Source: Periconia sp. R9002 (lineage: Eukaryota > Ascomycota > Dothideomycetes > Pleosporales > Periconiaceae). Taken from it: a stretch of DNA of 64,000 bases. Of the stretch, positions 19,305-29,817 are shown piece after piece (positions within the stretch are counted from its first letter, which is position 1; every line of letters begins with the position of its first letter). Under the pieces are notes generated by a model, which was not told the DNA's origin, ran no database searches, and saw nothing but the letters and a program-made list of their open reading frames with translations. Location of the stretch: positions 62,001 to 126,000 of the forward strand of contig JAMAHW010000085.1 of assembly GCA_023627715.1 (NCBI GenBank), given 5' to 3'. The position numbers and the translations under genes are program-made.

Positions 19305-22300
19305 ATGGCGCGCAGTCACATCGCACCGCTTTCGCTCTTTCTTTCCGTTCTGCTGTTTCTGAGTACGTTGTCGGTTGCACTCGATATTCCCGATCTCGAA
19401 CTCCTGCCGCTCAACAAACACAAGAAGCGATCTTCATTCCGTAAGAGACAAGATAATGGCAATGATACGCTCGATGGATTAGATTTGCAGAATGTCGGTA
19501 TCTTCTTATGGGGAGCAGAAAGTAAGTCTTACCACAAACCGCCTCTACGAATTAGCGCAAACTGACTATGAACTCAAAGCTGCTACTACGAAGATGATCG
19601 CCAACCTCACGCTTGATTTCGCGCGCGATTATGAAGCCATCATCGACATGGACGACTTCGCGGGGCTCGTGAAATCGATCGACTGCACTGCACCAGAGTT
19701 GAGCCTCTCTTTCAACAGCGAGAAGGCCTTTGGGAAAGCCCATGAGGCTTGGGATTGGGTCAAGCACGACGACAATTACACATTCGTTCTCGTGGCAAGT
19801 GCTGAAGCCTGCGATGCTGAAACGCGGCGCCAGCCGTTCCTTGTCAATGATCTTGTGTTTGACGAGGAGGGCAACCGTGTTGTGATGCAAGCCGTTCTGA
19901 AGACATGGGAAGACATCGCCGAGAGCTACAGTTTCAAAATCTATAACGAACCTCTCCCGGCAGGCGCTGCTACCAAGCGCGATGGTACGACATTGAAAAT
20001 CGCCCACGACTTTAGTCGTTCACTGTTCAATACGAACGCCAAAGGGCTGGATATTGGAGTCTCGTGCAGTGATTGTGGCACCGAGGGTTCGGTGATTATC
20101 GACTTTGACGTTGAGAAAATCCTTGGTTTTCCCGCTGGGGCCTCCATTTCCGTTACTCCTCAAAACATTGCTGCTCAAGTTTTGTTGTCTTTGGAACTTA
20201 GTGGCAAATTGTCAAGTGGATGGGAGCCTTCTCCACTGAACGTCGTCAGTGTTCCCATCACTGGTATCAGTATCGCCGGCGTGTTCAAGGTGGGCGTTTT
20301 CCTGACGGTGGATCTCGGCTTTGAAATCGGGGAATGGTCTGGCGTTGCCCAAGCTTCTATGGGTGCGCGCATGGCTATTCCAAACACGTCAGTCCTAAAA
20401 ATCAATCTATTTGGCAAGGGTGATACCCAGGTCTCTGGGTGGGTGCCCACATTCACCAGAATTCCACCGTCGCTTAGCGCCAAAGTTGAAGGCTCTGCAG
20501 AAGCCTACGCGCAAGCTGGCATTGAAGTCACAGCCACGGGTCTGAAACAAGGATTCACTGTGGGTGTGGATATGAAGATGCCATACATCCGCGCCGATTT
20601 TGCTGCTATGGCCGACACCCGTGGCGTTTGTGGCACTAAAAAGACGTTGGGGGTAGACCTACAAGCTGATATCGGCGCTGAACTTCTCGCATCTGCTGCC
20701 ACGGGCGACAACGCGCCGTTTTGGACGCACATACTGTTCGATAAAACGCTTGGGACACTGGTCGATCAGTGTTATGCATTCGGTCCCGAAAATGCGGGAG
20801 CGTCTGGCGATGGCAACGGAAGAAATCGCCAGCCACCAAAGACCAAGACCAAGCCACCCAAAAGCAAGACCCTCAAGCCGGCCAGCAAAACGCCAAAACC
20901 CAATCGGTCTTCAGCCCCCGCAGCGACCGCCAAGCCAATTACGAAGAAGCCCACGACAAAGCCTAAAGCGTCAAAGACTCCACCCAAGACCAGCAAGCCC
21001 GTCTCCACGACCAAGACCCCCAAGTCTTCCGATAAAGCGTCAGAGAAACCGTCCGAAAAACCTTCTGAGAAATCATCTACCAAAAGTGTTGCGCCATCAA
21101 AGACTGGCTCCATCACAGACAAGACGTCTAAAACGGCTGGCCCTTCCGCTAGCGGGTCTTCCAAACCTGAGCCGACCAACTCTCGCTCCCACACGGAAAC
21201 TGATTCGAAGCCACTTTCCAGCCATTCCAAGACCGAGAGTAACCCAAGCTCAAGCCAATCCAAATCAAGTAGCTCGGAATCTAGCTCGTCCATCTTCTCC
21301 ACTACGTCCGGCTCATGGAATTCGACAAGGACACGAGGTCCTGAACCTACAAAGACACCCGCGTCCCCTTCTACCTCTTCCTTATCCTCCAGTGGTTCCT
21401 TATCCTCCAGTCCTTTCCTGTCGTCCAGTGCTTCCCTGTCATCCAGTGCTTCTGCCTCGTCAACCTCGTCTGTCGAACCTTCTGCTTGCGAGATTGGTAC
21501 AGCCACTGGGACCAAAACAGCAAACGCGTGCAAGAGGACCGATTTGTGCACGATAAAAGATCCCGATGTGGGCGGCGAGGATGACGATGGAGATCACTTC
21601 AAGATGCTTAAACGCGACTATTATGCACGACGATTCAAATTCGATGAACGCGCGAATAACAGGAAGGGCGGGAAACCATGCGCGTCGAGCTCCAATCCAG
21701 ACGTAAAAAATTGGGAGCTAGAGAGCGATAGCTACACATCCAGTGGAAAGCTCGACTCTTTGGTAAGTTGTACTGCAAAATTACCGTTTCGCAGTTCTTT
21801 TCTTCTAACTTGCACCTTAGAAAGCAGGCATTTGGTGGGGCTGGAAGGAGCCCAAGAAGCAATGCGACTATAACTGGACCTCGAATTACAACAGTAACAA
21901 CAACTACCACACAGAGCATGTTCTGGAGTGGCAGGTCATCACCAACTTCTTCGCCACCATCCAAGCCAAGGGCGACAAGTTCAAGCATCCCAATCCAAAG
22001 AAAGCGAACGCTTCAGTCGATTTTTGTACGTACTGGTACGAATCCTGGAATCTAGGTAAAGAACAAGCGTTTGTCATTCCGCTCAGTGGGCAGGAGAAAT
22101 TGAGTCCTTGGGAACACATCGCTGCAAGTTACCCTTCGGGGTCCAATCAGTGGAAGGCGGAATTGATTGCGTTGCAAGGAAATATCAACACGCCCGCAAA
22201 AGCATCGGTACGTCTCTCTACTCCCAGCATCCGTGATTTTCACTTACATGATTCCGTAGCTTTTCACGGATAAAAATCCGTTGATTTGGAACCAGACGGA

Positions 22301-22733
22301 TATGAATTCCTGGATCGCCAGCCGTGACCGACGTGGCAAGGTCCTCGAACGTATGCGTCTCTTACTCGGCGCGCGCAAGTACCTCTCCGAAGAGCCGGTG
22401 CGCAAAATCTTCCAGCGGCAAAAGGAAGGCATGGGGAAAATCCTCGACGCGCTCGACACGGACATGACCAGTCATGCTCGCGTCGAAGATGGTACCACCT
22501 TCACGGCGTGGACAAAGCAGAACTTCAAGGACCAGTGGAGCACCTTCCTGGATGAGAAATGGAAGAAGGCTGTCGATAAACACGCCACCGCCATGAACCA
22601 TTATGAAAGCAAGCTGAGGCAGAAGTGGTGCTCGGCGACCCCAGCGGCTGAGGACAAGGATTTCTGCGACATGTTGAAGGATCTTTGGGACCAGTATCAG
22701 AAACACTCTGGGTCGTTCAGCCGGCCGTGGTAG
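19305..22733 (+). CDS. Large secreted protein with Ser/Thr/Lys/Pro-rich linker (1086 aa; DUF7029/DUF7223-like)
   Basis: Exons are 19305-19521, 19580-21762, 21821-22207 and 22260-22733; every junction keeps frame. A signal peptide covers residues about 1-26 (SLFLSVLLFLSTLSVA). It is followed by dibasic sites (HKKR, FRKRQ) suitable for Kex2-type processing. The first globular part includes CSDCGTEGSVIIDFDVEKIL and a long beta-rich region with GVDMKMPYIRADF. The linker, about 220 residues, is dominated by Ser, Thr, Lys and Pro and is probably heavily O-glycosylated. The C-terminal part is Trp- and Cys-containing (GIWWGWKEPKKQC, FCTYWYESWNLG). This layout matches the uncharacterised fungal DUF7029/DUF7223 secreted proteins, assigned from memory of the pattern. 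A cell-surface or matrix role is inference. Confidence 0.85.
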
Positions 22734-22853
22734 ATAGTACTTTTATTTCAACTGTTTCCTCGTGCGATCAAGAAAGTGGCTCAAATTCTCAGATCTTCGT
22801 GGATTTTTTACCGGTTAGAAATAAGTTATTGATCAGTATTTCTTGACGCTAGA

Positions 22854-24530
22854 CTACACGTTGCGTGGTTCAAAAAGGTCATATCTACCAAACCTACTCC
22901 TCATCTTAGAAATATTGCAATTTTCATTGCCTGGCCAGTGCTCAACGAGCGGAATACTCTGATCCCCAATCGCCTTGAAAAGGTCATGAAGTTCATGATC
23001 TGGCCTCCATGATCCTGTTGCCCACGACAATTGCCGAACTCCATGTAGTGCAGCTTCAGCACCTGGAAGAGGGTTATCGCCTTCTTCGCATGTTTTCAAA
23101 TAAGATATGCCCCAGGCGGTACTAGTAAACGAGGACCTAGAGACTGCCTCAAGTTCTATTTCCGGGACATATTCCTCGTACTCGTCGATGTCAGACGCAT
23201 CCCACTGCAGCGGACACCATAGACAGGCCGTCTTGAGCATGGGCATTTGAGATGCTGCCTTCGCGAATGATTCAAGGAATGGTCTCAAATTCCCTTCATC
23301 TGGGCTGATCCGAAACTTTCGACACGTCCTTGTATCAAGATCCAATCCATAATCGCTTACCATATCATCCCATGACTCATCAACTAGCGTATCGACCAAC
23401 GGAGGATAGGAAGAAGCTGTAATTTCGGTCACCTCAGAGACGATGCTATCGCTGTCTTTTGGACCTTTAAAATACCAGGTTCCTGACGGTGTAGCCATAT
23501 GAAATAACACGTGAAGGTGTTCTAGAGTTGGCCAAGATGCGGCACAATCAGTCGGCCAGAACAGCGTGCCATCGACCATAGCCGTAATTTGCAGTTTTCT
23601 CATTCGTTGACAGAGCAACCGGAGACTGGAAGAAAATGGATCAGAACCTGCAGCACCGGCAAGATTGGGCAAGGGCATCGTTTGGTCAATCCTTTCACTC
23701 TCCGATAGGGGCCATAAAAAGTCCAGGTTTGCGTTGCGCAAACTTGTGGGTAGACTGGCATCTTCCAAAGCTTCTGAAAACCCATTGCGGCTATCGCGAA
23801 GTGGTCCTGCGAAGTTTTCGGTGTAATGCCTAGCAGTGGGAGATTCCCAATCTGTTGTCCACCCCCCACTCGCATCGATCTTACATCCGAGCAACTCCAA
23901 CTTAGGCAGCTTCACAGCCAGGTCTACCAATATGCGAAGATCCACTTTCAATAGCGACAAAGGCGATTCCAGTGGGAAGACCATTTCTTCGTCCTCAATA
24001 TGAAGAGCACGAACGGAGAAAAGGCTGGGCAGCGTTTGAGGTTTGAGAAGACGAAGCCGCCAACTCAGGCATTTGCGATGCGGACATGTTTCTTCCCTCG
24101 TCTGTCTTATGGGTGTGTATATCGTGAGTTGAATGTTCCCGGGGCCCCGTTCCGATTCCTTTGTGTGCAATGTTTCGAATAAAGACACAATTTGCTGAGT
24201 AAATGCAAGGTTTTTCTCATCTAATTCCTTTTTCGACTCGCGGCAGTAGTTGCTCTCTGGCTCATCTGCGAGATCGCATCGTTGATCATCTCCGGAGGGT
24301 GGAAGGTTCGTTCGAAATATGACACGACGTAGGAATTTCCAGCGCCAATCTGCATAACACCTTATAAACATTCCAGCATCTTGTTCCGTCAAATGAACTG
24401 TAGTCCAAGCCCCAGAAGCCCTCTCCGAGGAATACTGAAACCTGCGCGAGAGTGTGACGGTGTTTCTGAGATCATCTGGTTCTAGAAAAGCGCATATTCG
24501 ATCCGTAATCTCCTGCGGCAGGTTATCCAT
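22854..24530 (-). CDS. F-box protein (558 aa, intronless)
   Basis: The ATG at 24530-24528 begins with an F-box: LPQEITDRICAFLEPDDLRN followed by TVTLSRRFQYSSERA (residues about 4-40). The remainder is a long leucine-containing region typical of fungal F-box proteins with diverged LRR-like repeats (for example LPKLELLGCKI and MPMLKTACLWC). F-box proteins bind Skp1 and bring substrates to SCF ubiquitin ligases; the target here is unknown. The gene is complete, and its tail faces the tail of the large secreted-protein gene with only about 120 bp between them. Confidence 0.9.
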   Translation of the reverse strand: MDNLPQEITDRICAFLEPDDLRNTVTLSRRFQYSSERASGAWTTVHLTEQDAGMFIRCYADWRWKFLRRVIFRTNLPPSGDDQRCDLADEPESNYCRESKKELDEKNLAFTQQIVSLFETLHTKESERGPGNIQLTIYTPIRQTREETCPHRKCLSWRLRLLKPQTLPSLFSVRALHIEDEEMVFPLESPLSLLKVDLRILVDLAVKLPKLELLGCKIDASGGWTTDWESPTARHYTENFAGPLRDSRNGFSEALEDASLPTSLRNANLDFLWPLSESERIDQTMPLPNLAGAAGSDPFSSSLRLLCQRMRKLQITAMVDGTLFWPTDCAASWPTLEHLHVLFHMATPSGTWYFKGPKDSDSIVSEVTEITASSYPPLVDTLVDESWDDMVSDYGLDLDTRTCRKFRISPDEGNLRPFLESFAKAASQMPMLKTACLWCPLQWDASDIDEYEEYVPEIELEAVSRSSFTSTAWGISYLKTCEEGDNPLPGAEAALHGVRQLSWATGSWRPDHELHDLFKAIGDQSIPLVEHWPGNENCNISKMRSRFGRYDLFEPRNV

Positions 24531-24976
24531 GGCGGTGCTCGTCTAACGATAGCGGATCTCAGGAGATGTTGGGGTGTTGGTTGAAGCTCCCGCGAAGCGC
24601 CAAGAGAGCAAAGAGGGGTCCCAAGCGCCTACCCAACCCGCGACTACGCTAGCCTATTCGACCCTTAGTTTACAAACGGTAAACGGACCCCGAAATCAAT
24701 AGCAATGAGTGACCAAGAAGCAATACAACACGTCATCTTCACATCGACACTCATTTAGCATCCATTTCAAAGCCATTAAAAATCAGTTTCAATTGAAAAT
24801 TCATCGGCTATGCTGCAACTGTGGTTGAATATCAATTCTCGTGATCATTGGAGACGCCATCCCTAATCGCCGGTAAACCAAGTCTCACAGAAATGCAAAG
24901 ACTATTGTCCTACTGCAGATCATCGCTCCACCTAATAGGCAGACGACCTCAGGCTGTATCGACCTCGTACTCTTCC
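24531..24976. other. Intergenic region upstream of the F-box gene
   Basis: About 446 bp containing the F-box promoter and the 3' flank of the next minus-strand gene. No additional gene was seen. Confidence 0.5.
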
Positions 24977-26494
24977 TCACGGCATCGAAGAACATTGCTT
25001 GTGCCGCTTCCCATCGCCAGTGGGCTGTTCATGTCCTTCTCTCTTCCGATTCTTGTTCTTGGCGTCCAAGCAGTCGTCCAATTTCTCCTCTATTGAGCGC
25101 TCAAAACGCTCTTCGGCTACCTCGATGTGTTCCTCTAAAGAACCTTGAAACTCCTCAAGTTTGACATCAATCATCTGGTTTATATCCTCTTGTGATTGAT
25201 ATTTCTGGCTTTCTAGTTCGAGCTTATGTTCCTCTACAATTTCCTGGAACCACTCATCGGCGGCGTCACGCTGCACCTGGGCGTTGTAGAGGGTATCATC
25301 GCAGATCTTGTCAATCTGTCGCTCGATGAACCTAGTGGCGTTCTTGCAAAGCAGAGGCTGCAGAGAAGTGCACAGGTGCGAAGGTTGTGTATCCCCGCTT
25401 AGTCCAGAGATTGGTGGTGGCGAAGGTGAGGACCGGCTTGCATCGAAGTACCGCGCTAAAACACTTGTAAGCATTTCTTCGACGACTTTTTCAACGGTTT
25501 TCTTGAGGTCGGGGTACATGTGCGGCAATTCGGCGTGTGAGAAATCTTGGAAGGAGGTGGTAGTCTGCATGCTCTGTGTCGGCACGAGGGTCGTGTTTCC
25601 GGTGAACCCATGCGTAGCTTGGTCCATGACGCTGCTAGGTGACGTGATGGACCTCATTGAACTACTCAAGACTACAATTGCAAGTTAGCAACAGTGAAAT
25701 GTGCTATAAGCTAAAATGAATGGCTTACCTCGAGGTGGAGAATCACTATTCGTGTCAGGGTAGGGAGGGGGCTCATCACACGCCTCCCCTTCGGCTGCCT
25801 GGAACATCCGTCCCGAAGGCGACAGAGTATTTGAGAGTACTGTTGAGCGTGAGTGATGGGTAGAGCCTACCAGAATTTGAATGAAAGTCTTACCATCGTC
25901 ATCATTCTCGACAGGAGTGAATACTGACCAGTCTGCAAGTTTGTGTCCCTTGAGTTTATTCTCATCCAGAGGAACGCGGCTCAATGTATCATGTTGCTTC
26001 ACAAGGGCTGAAAAATAATCATGATGCCTAGATTGAGCCCATTTCCAGTCGAATAGGATTGTGATGTGGGTATATTTGGCGAGCTTAACAAGCTGACTAA
26101 ACGGAGATATGTGGCTGACATGGGGTTTAATACTCCCTACGACATCAGGACATAGGATAGAACACGCTTCCTTGAGACTGAAAGAAACAGCATAGACATT
26201 AGGGGGCGTGTCGTTCCTCGAAATATACCTCGACTCGCCTTCGGTAAGGGCCCTCTCGGCAGTTGAGCATGTAGTGCCGCCGAGTATGAGGTTATCAGCG
26301 TTGTAGAGTAACTCGAAGGTTTGCGCGTCATCAAAGCCATCTATCCAAGCACTGTACTTGAGTGAAATGGTAGCAGGACAGCCATTCTTGGATGTGACCT
26401 GTAAAGTGCACTGTATAAGCGCATCTGCATTCTCGAGAGTATGCGTAGTGACTAAGGCACCGATGCCATTTCGACGGAAAAGAATTTCGGACAT
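24977..26494 (-). CDS. Hypothetical protein with C-terminal coiled coil (468 aa, three exons)
   Basis: Exons are 26494-25894, 25839-25729 and 25671-24977. The first intron (54 bp) is a multiple of three and could be retained without breaking frame. The second (57 bp) has a GCTAAC branch site and is required, because the frame otherwise ends at a stop shortly after the donor. The start is the ATG giving MSEILFRRNGIGALVTTH. The N-terminal domain (about 200 residues) is a mixed alpha/beta segment, the middle is Ser/Pro-rich, and the C-terminus is a Glu/Gln/Lys-rich coiled coil (QEDINQMIDVKLEEFQGSLE) ending in a basic KNKNRKREGHEQ tail that could be a nuclear signal. No family was recognised. It is oriented head-to-tail with the F-box gene. 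Confidence 0.8.
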
Positions 26495-27530
26495 TATACG
26501 CACGCTTCAACGGAAGGAGATCTCAGGCGACGGGTGGGTCGGCTTCGCATATGTCGGTGTTGGATGTGTCGACGGTAGATATGTGTACGCTAGAAACTTG
26601 ATTCAGCAGACGCGTCTCTTTTCGTGGATTACGGTGGCAAGCTTCCGGTTGAGTAGAATAGACAAAGGGGTGTTGATGCTATCATCTATGTGCGCGAGGG
26701 GCAACTTGTGCGCGGTTGCTTAGCGCTATACTGGATTGGGAACGCAAACGGATGAAATACTACCCACGTGATACACACTGTCGTACAAGTACATATGGAT
26801 ACGGATTTAGGTCAGCGAAATAGCGGCATTAACATCAAACCATCTCACAGCATTCTTTCAAATATGGGCGATGCGATGGTGTGGTCCTCAAGGCGTGCGA
26901 GAATGCAGGACGGAATCATTAGATGTGTACATGTACATTCTTTGCTTATAGGTGTGATCCAATAGCGATGTCGATATTGCAGACAATCATACCCAATACT
27001 ATGCGACGATGTATTCACTAACGATTACTCTAGTGTAGTGCTTTTGTTGGATTTTCTCTCATATCTGCTATCAATCTTCCAGTAGTTACGCAATCTCCTT
27101 CCTTCCCGTCTTCAGCAACCTAGTCTCATTTCTGGTGCTGCTGCTACGAACGATAACTTGTTAGTATGCCTGAATCATGAGTCAACTCACAAAATGTGTG
27201 CCCCTCACCACAGCGGCTGCTGTAGCAAAGTACCCTCCCACCCGGGCTTTTCTGTGTATTTGTCACAGCGAGCAGCCCTGACTCGTTGTTGATGGAGACC
27301 ATGTGTAAGGAACCGGATGGAGAAGGGCTTGGGAGGAGACAAAGAGAGGAAGAAGAAAGGGGGGAAAGAGCAACGGAGCGCTGTCTCCGCCGTCCGTCTT
27401 CACGCTGCACTTGACAACCTGAAGAACCACCCCTCCAATGTAAACACCGGAGGCCTTGTGAAATTCGCAAGGATGATGGACTAGCTCATCCAGTGTAGGC
27501 AAAGAACCAAACGACGCAGGGTGAGCGCCT
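26495..27530. other. Intergenic region
   Basis: Contains the promoter of the minus-strand gene. A minus-strand frame at 27302-27144 could encode 52 residues beginning MVSINNESGLLAVTN but has no support beyond being open. Nothing else is interpretable. Confidence 0.4.
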
Positions 27531-27537
27531 CCCTCCA

Positions 27538-27965
27538 CGTGGCAACTAGCGTTGTCCCTCGGCGAGAGTGGAGCTGTAACCACCACGCAGCAATCAGCGC
27601 TGTCCCCTTGGGGAGAGTGGAGCTGTAACCGCCACGCAATAATCAGCGCTGTCCCCTTAGGAGAAGTGAGCTGTAATCGCCACGCTTCGAGAGTAATCCA
27701 CGCGGCAGCTAGCGTTGTCCTTCGGGGAGAGGTGAGCTGTAACCGTCACGCTTCGAGAGTTATCCAGCGTATAGATACGTGAAAGGTTGTCTCCACGCGG
27801 CAATCCAGCGTTGTCCTTCGGGGAGAGTTGAGCTATCCCCTTGGGAGAAGTGAGCTGTAACTGCCACGCTTCAAGAGTTATCCAGCGTATGAACACGTGA
27901 AAAGTTTTCTCCACGCGACAATCCAGCGCTGTCCCCTTGGGAGAAGTGAGCTGTAACCGCCAGCG
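27538..27965. repeat. Degenerate minisatellite, about seven copies of a G+C-rich unit
   Basis: The shared core is AGCGYTGTCCYYTYGGG, followed by GAGAAGTGAGCTGTAACCGC and CACGC. Copies begin near 27550, 27590, 27640, 27707, 27808, 27830 (partial) and 27924. A longer unit adds TTCGAGAGTTATCCAGCGTA and a GTGAAARGTT segment in three copies. The array is open for over 100 codons on the minus strand by virtue of its repeat composition, but no protein is supported. Confidence 0.8.
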
Positions 27966-28334
27966 CTTCAGTACTCCGCTGTGAAAAGAGTCGAAATCTT
28001 GTGAAATCTGCAAAGGTCGAGGGGAAAATGAATATGGGAGGATGTAATGTGGGCGTCGGTAACGGCTTTGGTTGAGAGGGCGCGGGGGGCGAGGTTTTGG
28101 CGGGTCGGTGGTTGTGGGTTAGTGAGCGAGAGGGCGGGCGAGCACTGAAGTAGTACCTGGAGGGGCGGGTCACGTGACAATGTTTTAGCGTATATATTCT
28201 ACCCAATCAAGGAATCCTGATGGCAAACAAGTGTTGGTTGAACAAGCCCAGGTAGACACGGAAGATGAACAGTGATTTACTGTTTCACTGATGACTCACG
28301 CATGGTCCACACGCAGAAATAAGTCACATTTTCA
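27966..28334. other. Intergenic region next to the minisatellite
   Basis: A G-rich stretch at 28068-28140 and no recognisable gene. Confidence 0.4.
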
Positions 28335-29300
28335 ATGTCGCGCGTCCAAACGGGGGGTTGTGAAGGATACCTATCGTTCATTCAACAGGCTGAAACTTCA
28401 ATATCACATGCACGCGGCTGGTATGAGCAGCTTGAGGATGATAGCCTGCACCGTGGCCATTCACAGCTTCTACAGAGGATTGGAGCGAGTAGTCTTAATC
28501 ACTTTCACTCCCGCCTTTCGAAGCTACCATTTTGTAGAAGTTCGGGGGCATCTGATACCTTTCCCATCTTATTACGTGCGGCCAACTCCATTCAATAAAC
28601 ACCGATTTCCGATCTTTTTGTATATGAAGACGATCCGATTTCTGTCCAAGCCAAGCGAGGTCCGCTTAAACTGCTTAGATGTGATTTGAACACAGCTCCG
28701 GACCATCCCCTTGCCCAGAATCATATTAACAAGGAGTTTTCAGTTTTAGAGATAGTGAGAAACCCCCATTGATCAGTTTGGTGACTATCGTCGTTGGAAC
28801 ACAAATCCAGATACTACCTCATTGTGCGTCTTTAGTCCATGGTTGCATGAGAGAGCATATATACGATACGTGGCATTAGCCACGGTGTTACAATGAATTT
28901 TCCACCCGTAGCTGTCTTTCACTGGTCTCATTATTCCCGAATCAGAATCGGAGGGAAGCCGGGTACTAAATTACAAGATGTCATCAAGGATTAAGTATGA
29001 GCAAGAGCAAGAACAAGAACAACTGAGAGGATGTTGATGTGGAGGCTTGTCATTGTTTTTTAACGTTAGGAAGAAGTCCAAAATGGTGATTCCAACTCAT
29101 TAGGGGCCGAAAATAGTCGGATCTTTTACACTACTCAGTACAAAGAATCCAAAAAGTCACCAGCATTCTCAAAAGTGCACATTTTACCGCGGGGGAACGA
29201 CTTTGAATATGCTTACCACCTAGCTTTGAACTCCACACATATCAACTTTACGTGGCTCGTCGGCCCATACCAATCACTTAACCGGCAATGCTTGCAGTAA
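28335..29300 (+). pseudogene. Decayed coding remnant of unknown family
   Basis: Several protein-like segments occur on the plus strand, mostly in one frame. One runs 28335-28595 and is cut by a TAA (28596-28598). It continues as SDLFVYEDDPISVQAKRGPL and KLLRCDLNTAPDHPLAQNHI up to a TGA near 28768. A frame-shifted piece, FGDYRRWNTNPDTTSLCVFS, lies at 28777-28892. The original frame resumes with PPVAVFHWSHYSRIRIGGKP and later with NDFEYAYHLALNSTHINFTW, ending at a stop near 29300. Average amino-acid composition and shared frame suggest a once-continuous gene with several lesions. I cannot assign a family, and unusual introns could explain part of the pattern. Confidence 0.4.
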
Positions 29301-29614
29301 ACTGGGGGTCTGTTTCCGGATATTCAGCGAAACCTGGGAACATGAATGGGTTGTTTTTTCAGTTCCAAAGCTTGAGACTCTGACATGTAAAAACTAAATT
29401 ATTTCCTTACCTTAGGTTTTGCCACGAAACAAAGACTTGAAAATATCAGATTCATCATCGCCGGTTAGCAGATTATTTAATCTATCAACAGAGCGGAGTA
29501 TCACGATGGTGTCGTGCGCTCAGGTTGCTCAATGGTTTCCCTCCGCCTCTCCAAATCAGTGCCGCCGAATTCACACGTGAAAAATTCAACGGAAGGTGCG
29601 CACTCAGGTTTTGT

Positions 29615-29817
29615 AATCAGTCTAGATCACAAGCCCAGAGAATTGACTGACTCATGTCGCATGCTTCAATACGCACGTCTTCGAACAAATATCAGAAGGC
29701 ATCGTCCGTCTTGCAGTCGGGGTAGTGTTTATAAGATGCAACTGTCTGATACAGCGTGTCCCTGATTTCCGTCACCATGTCAAATTGCCCCTTTGTAAAC
29801 CATACATCATTCAAGAT
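29615..29817 (-). pseudogene. Short minus-strand coding remnant
   Basis: The minus strand reads LNDVWFTKGQFDMVTEIRDT, then LYQTVASYKHYPDCKTDDAF, a stop, and YLFEDVRIEACDMSQSILWA in the same frame. The segment looks like part of a globular enzyme or domain but no family was recognised. Flanking sequence on both sides is not coding in this frame. Confidence 0.35.

Noticed and set aside
20750..21556. Long frames on both strands within the Ser/Thr/Lys/Pro linker of the large secreted protein
   Set aside because: Low-complexity coding sequence leaves other frames open; their products are Arg/Pro- or Glu/Leu-rich repeats without domains.
27657..28013. 118-codon minus-strand frame across the minisatellite
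   Set aside because: It is open because of repeat composition and has no ATG-based context, domain or splice evidence.
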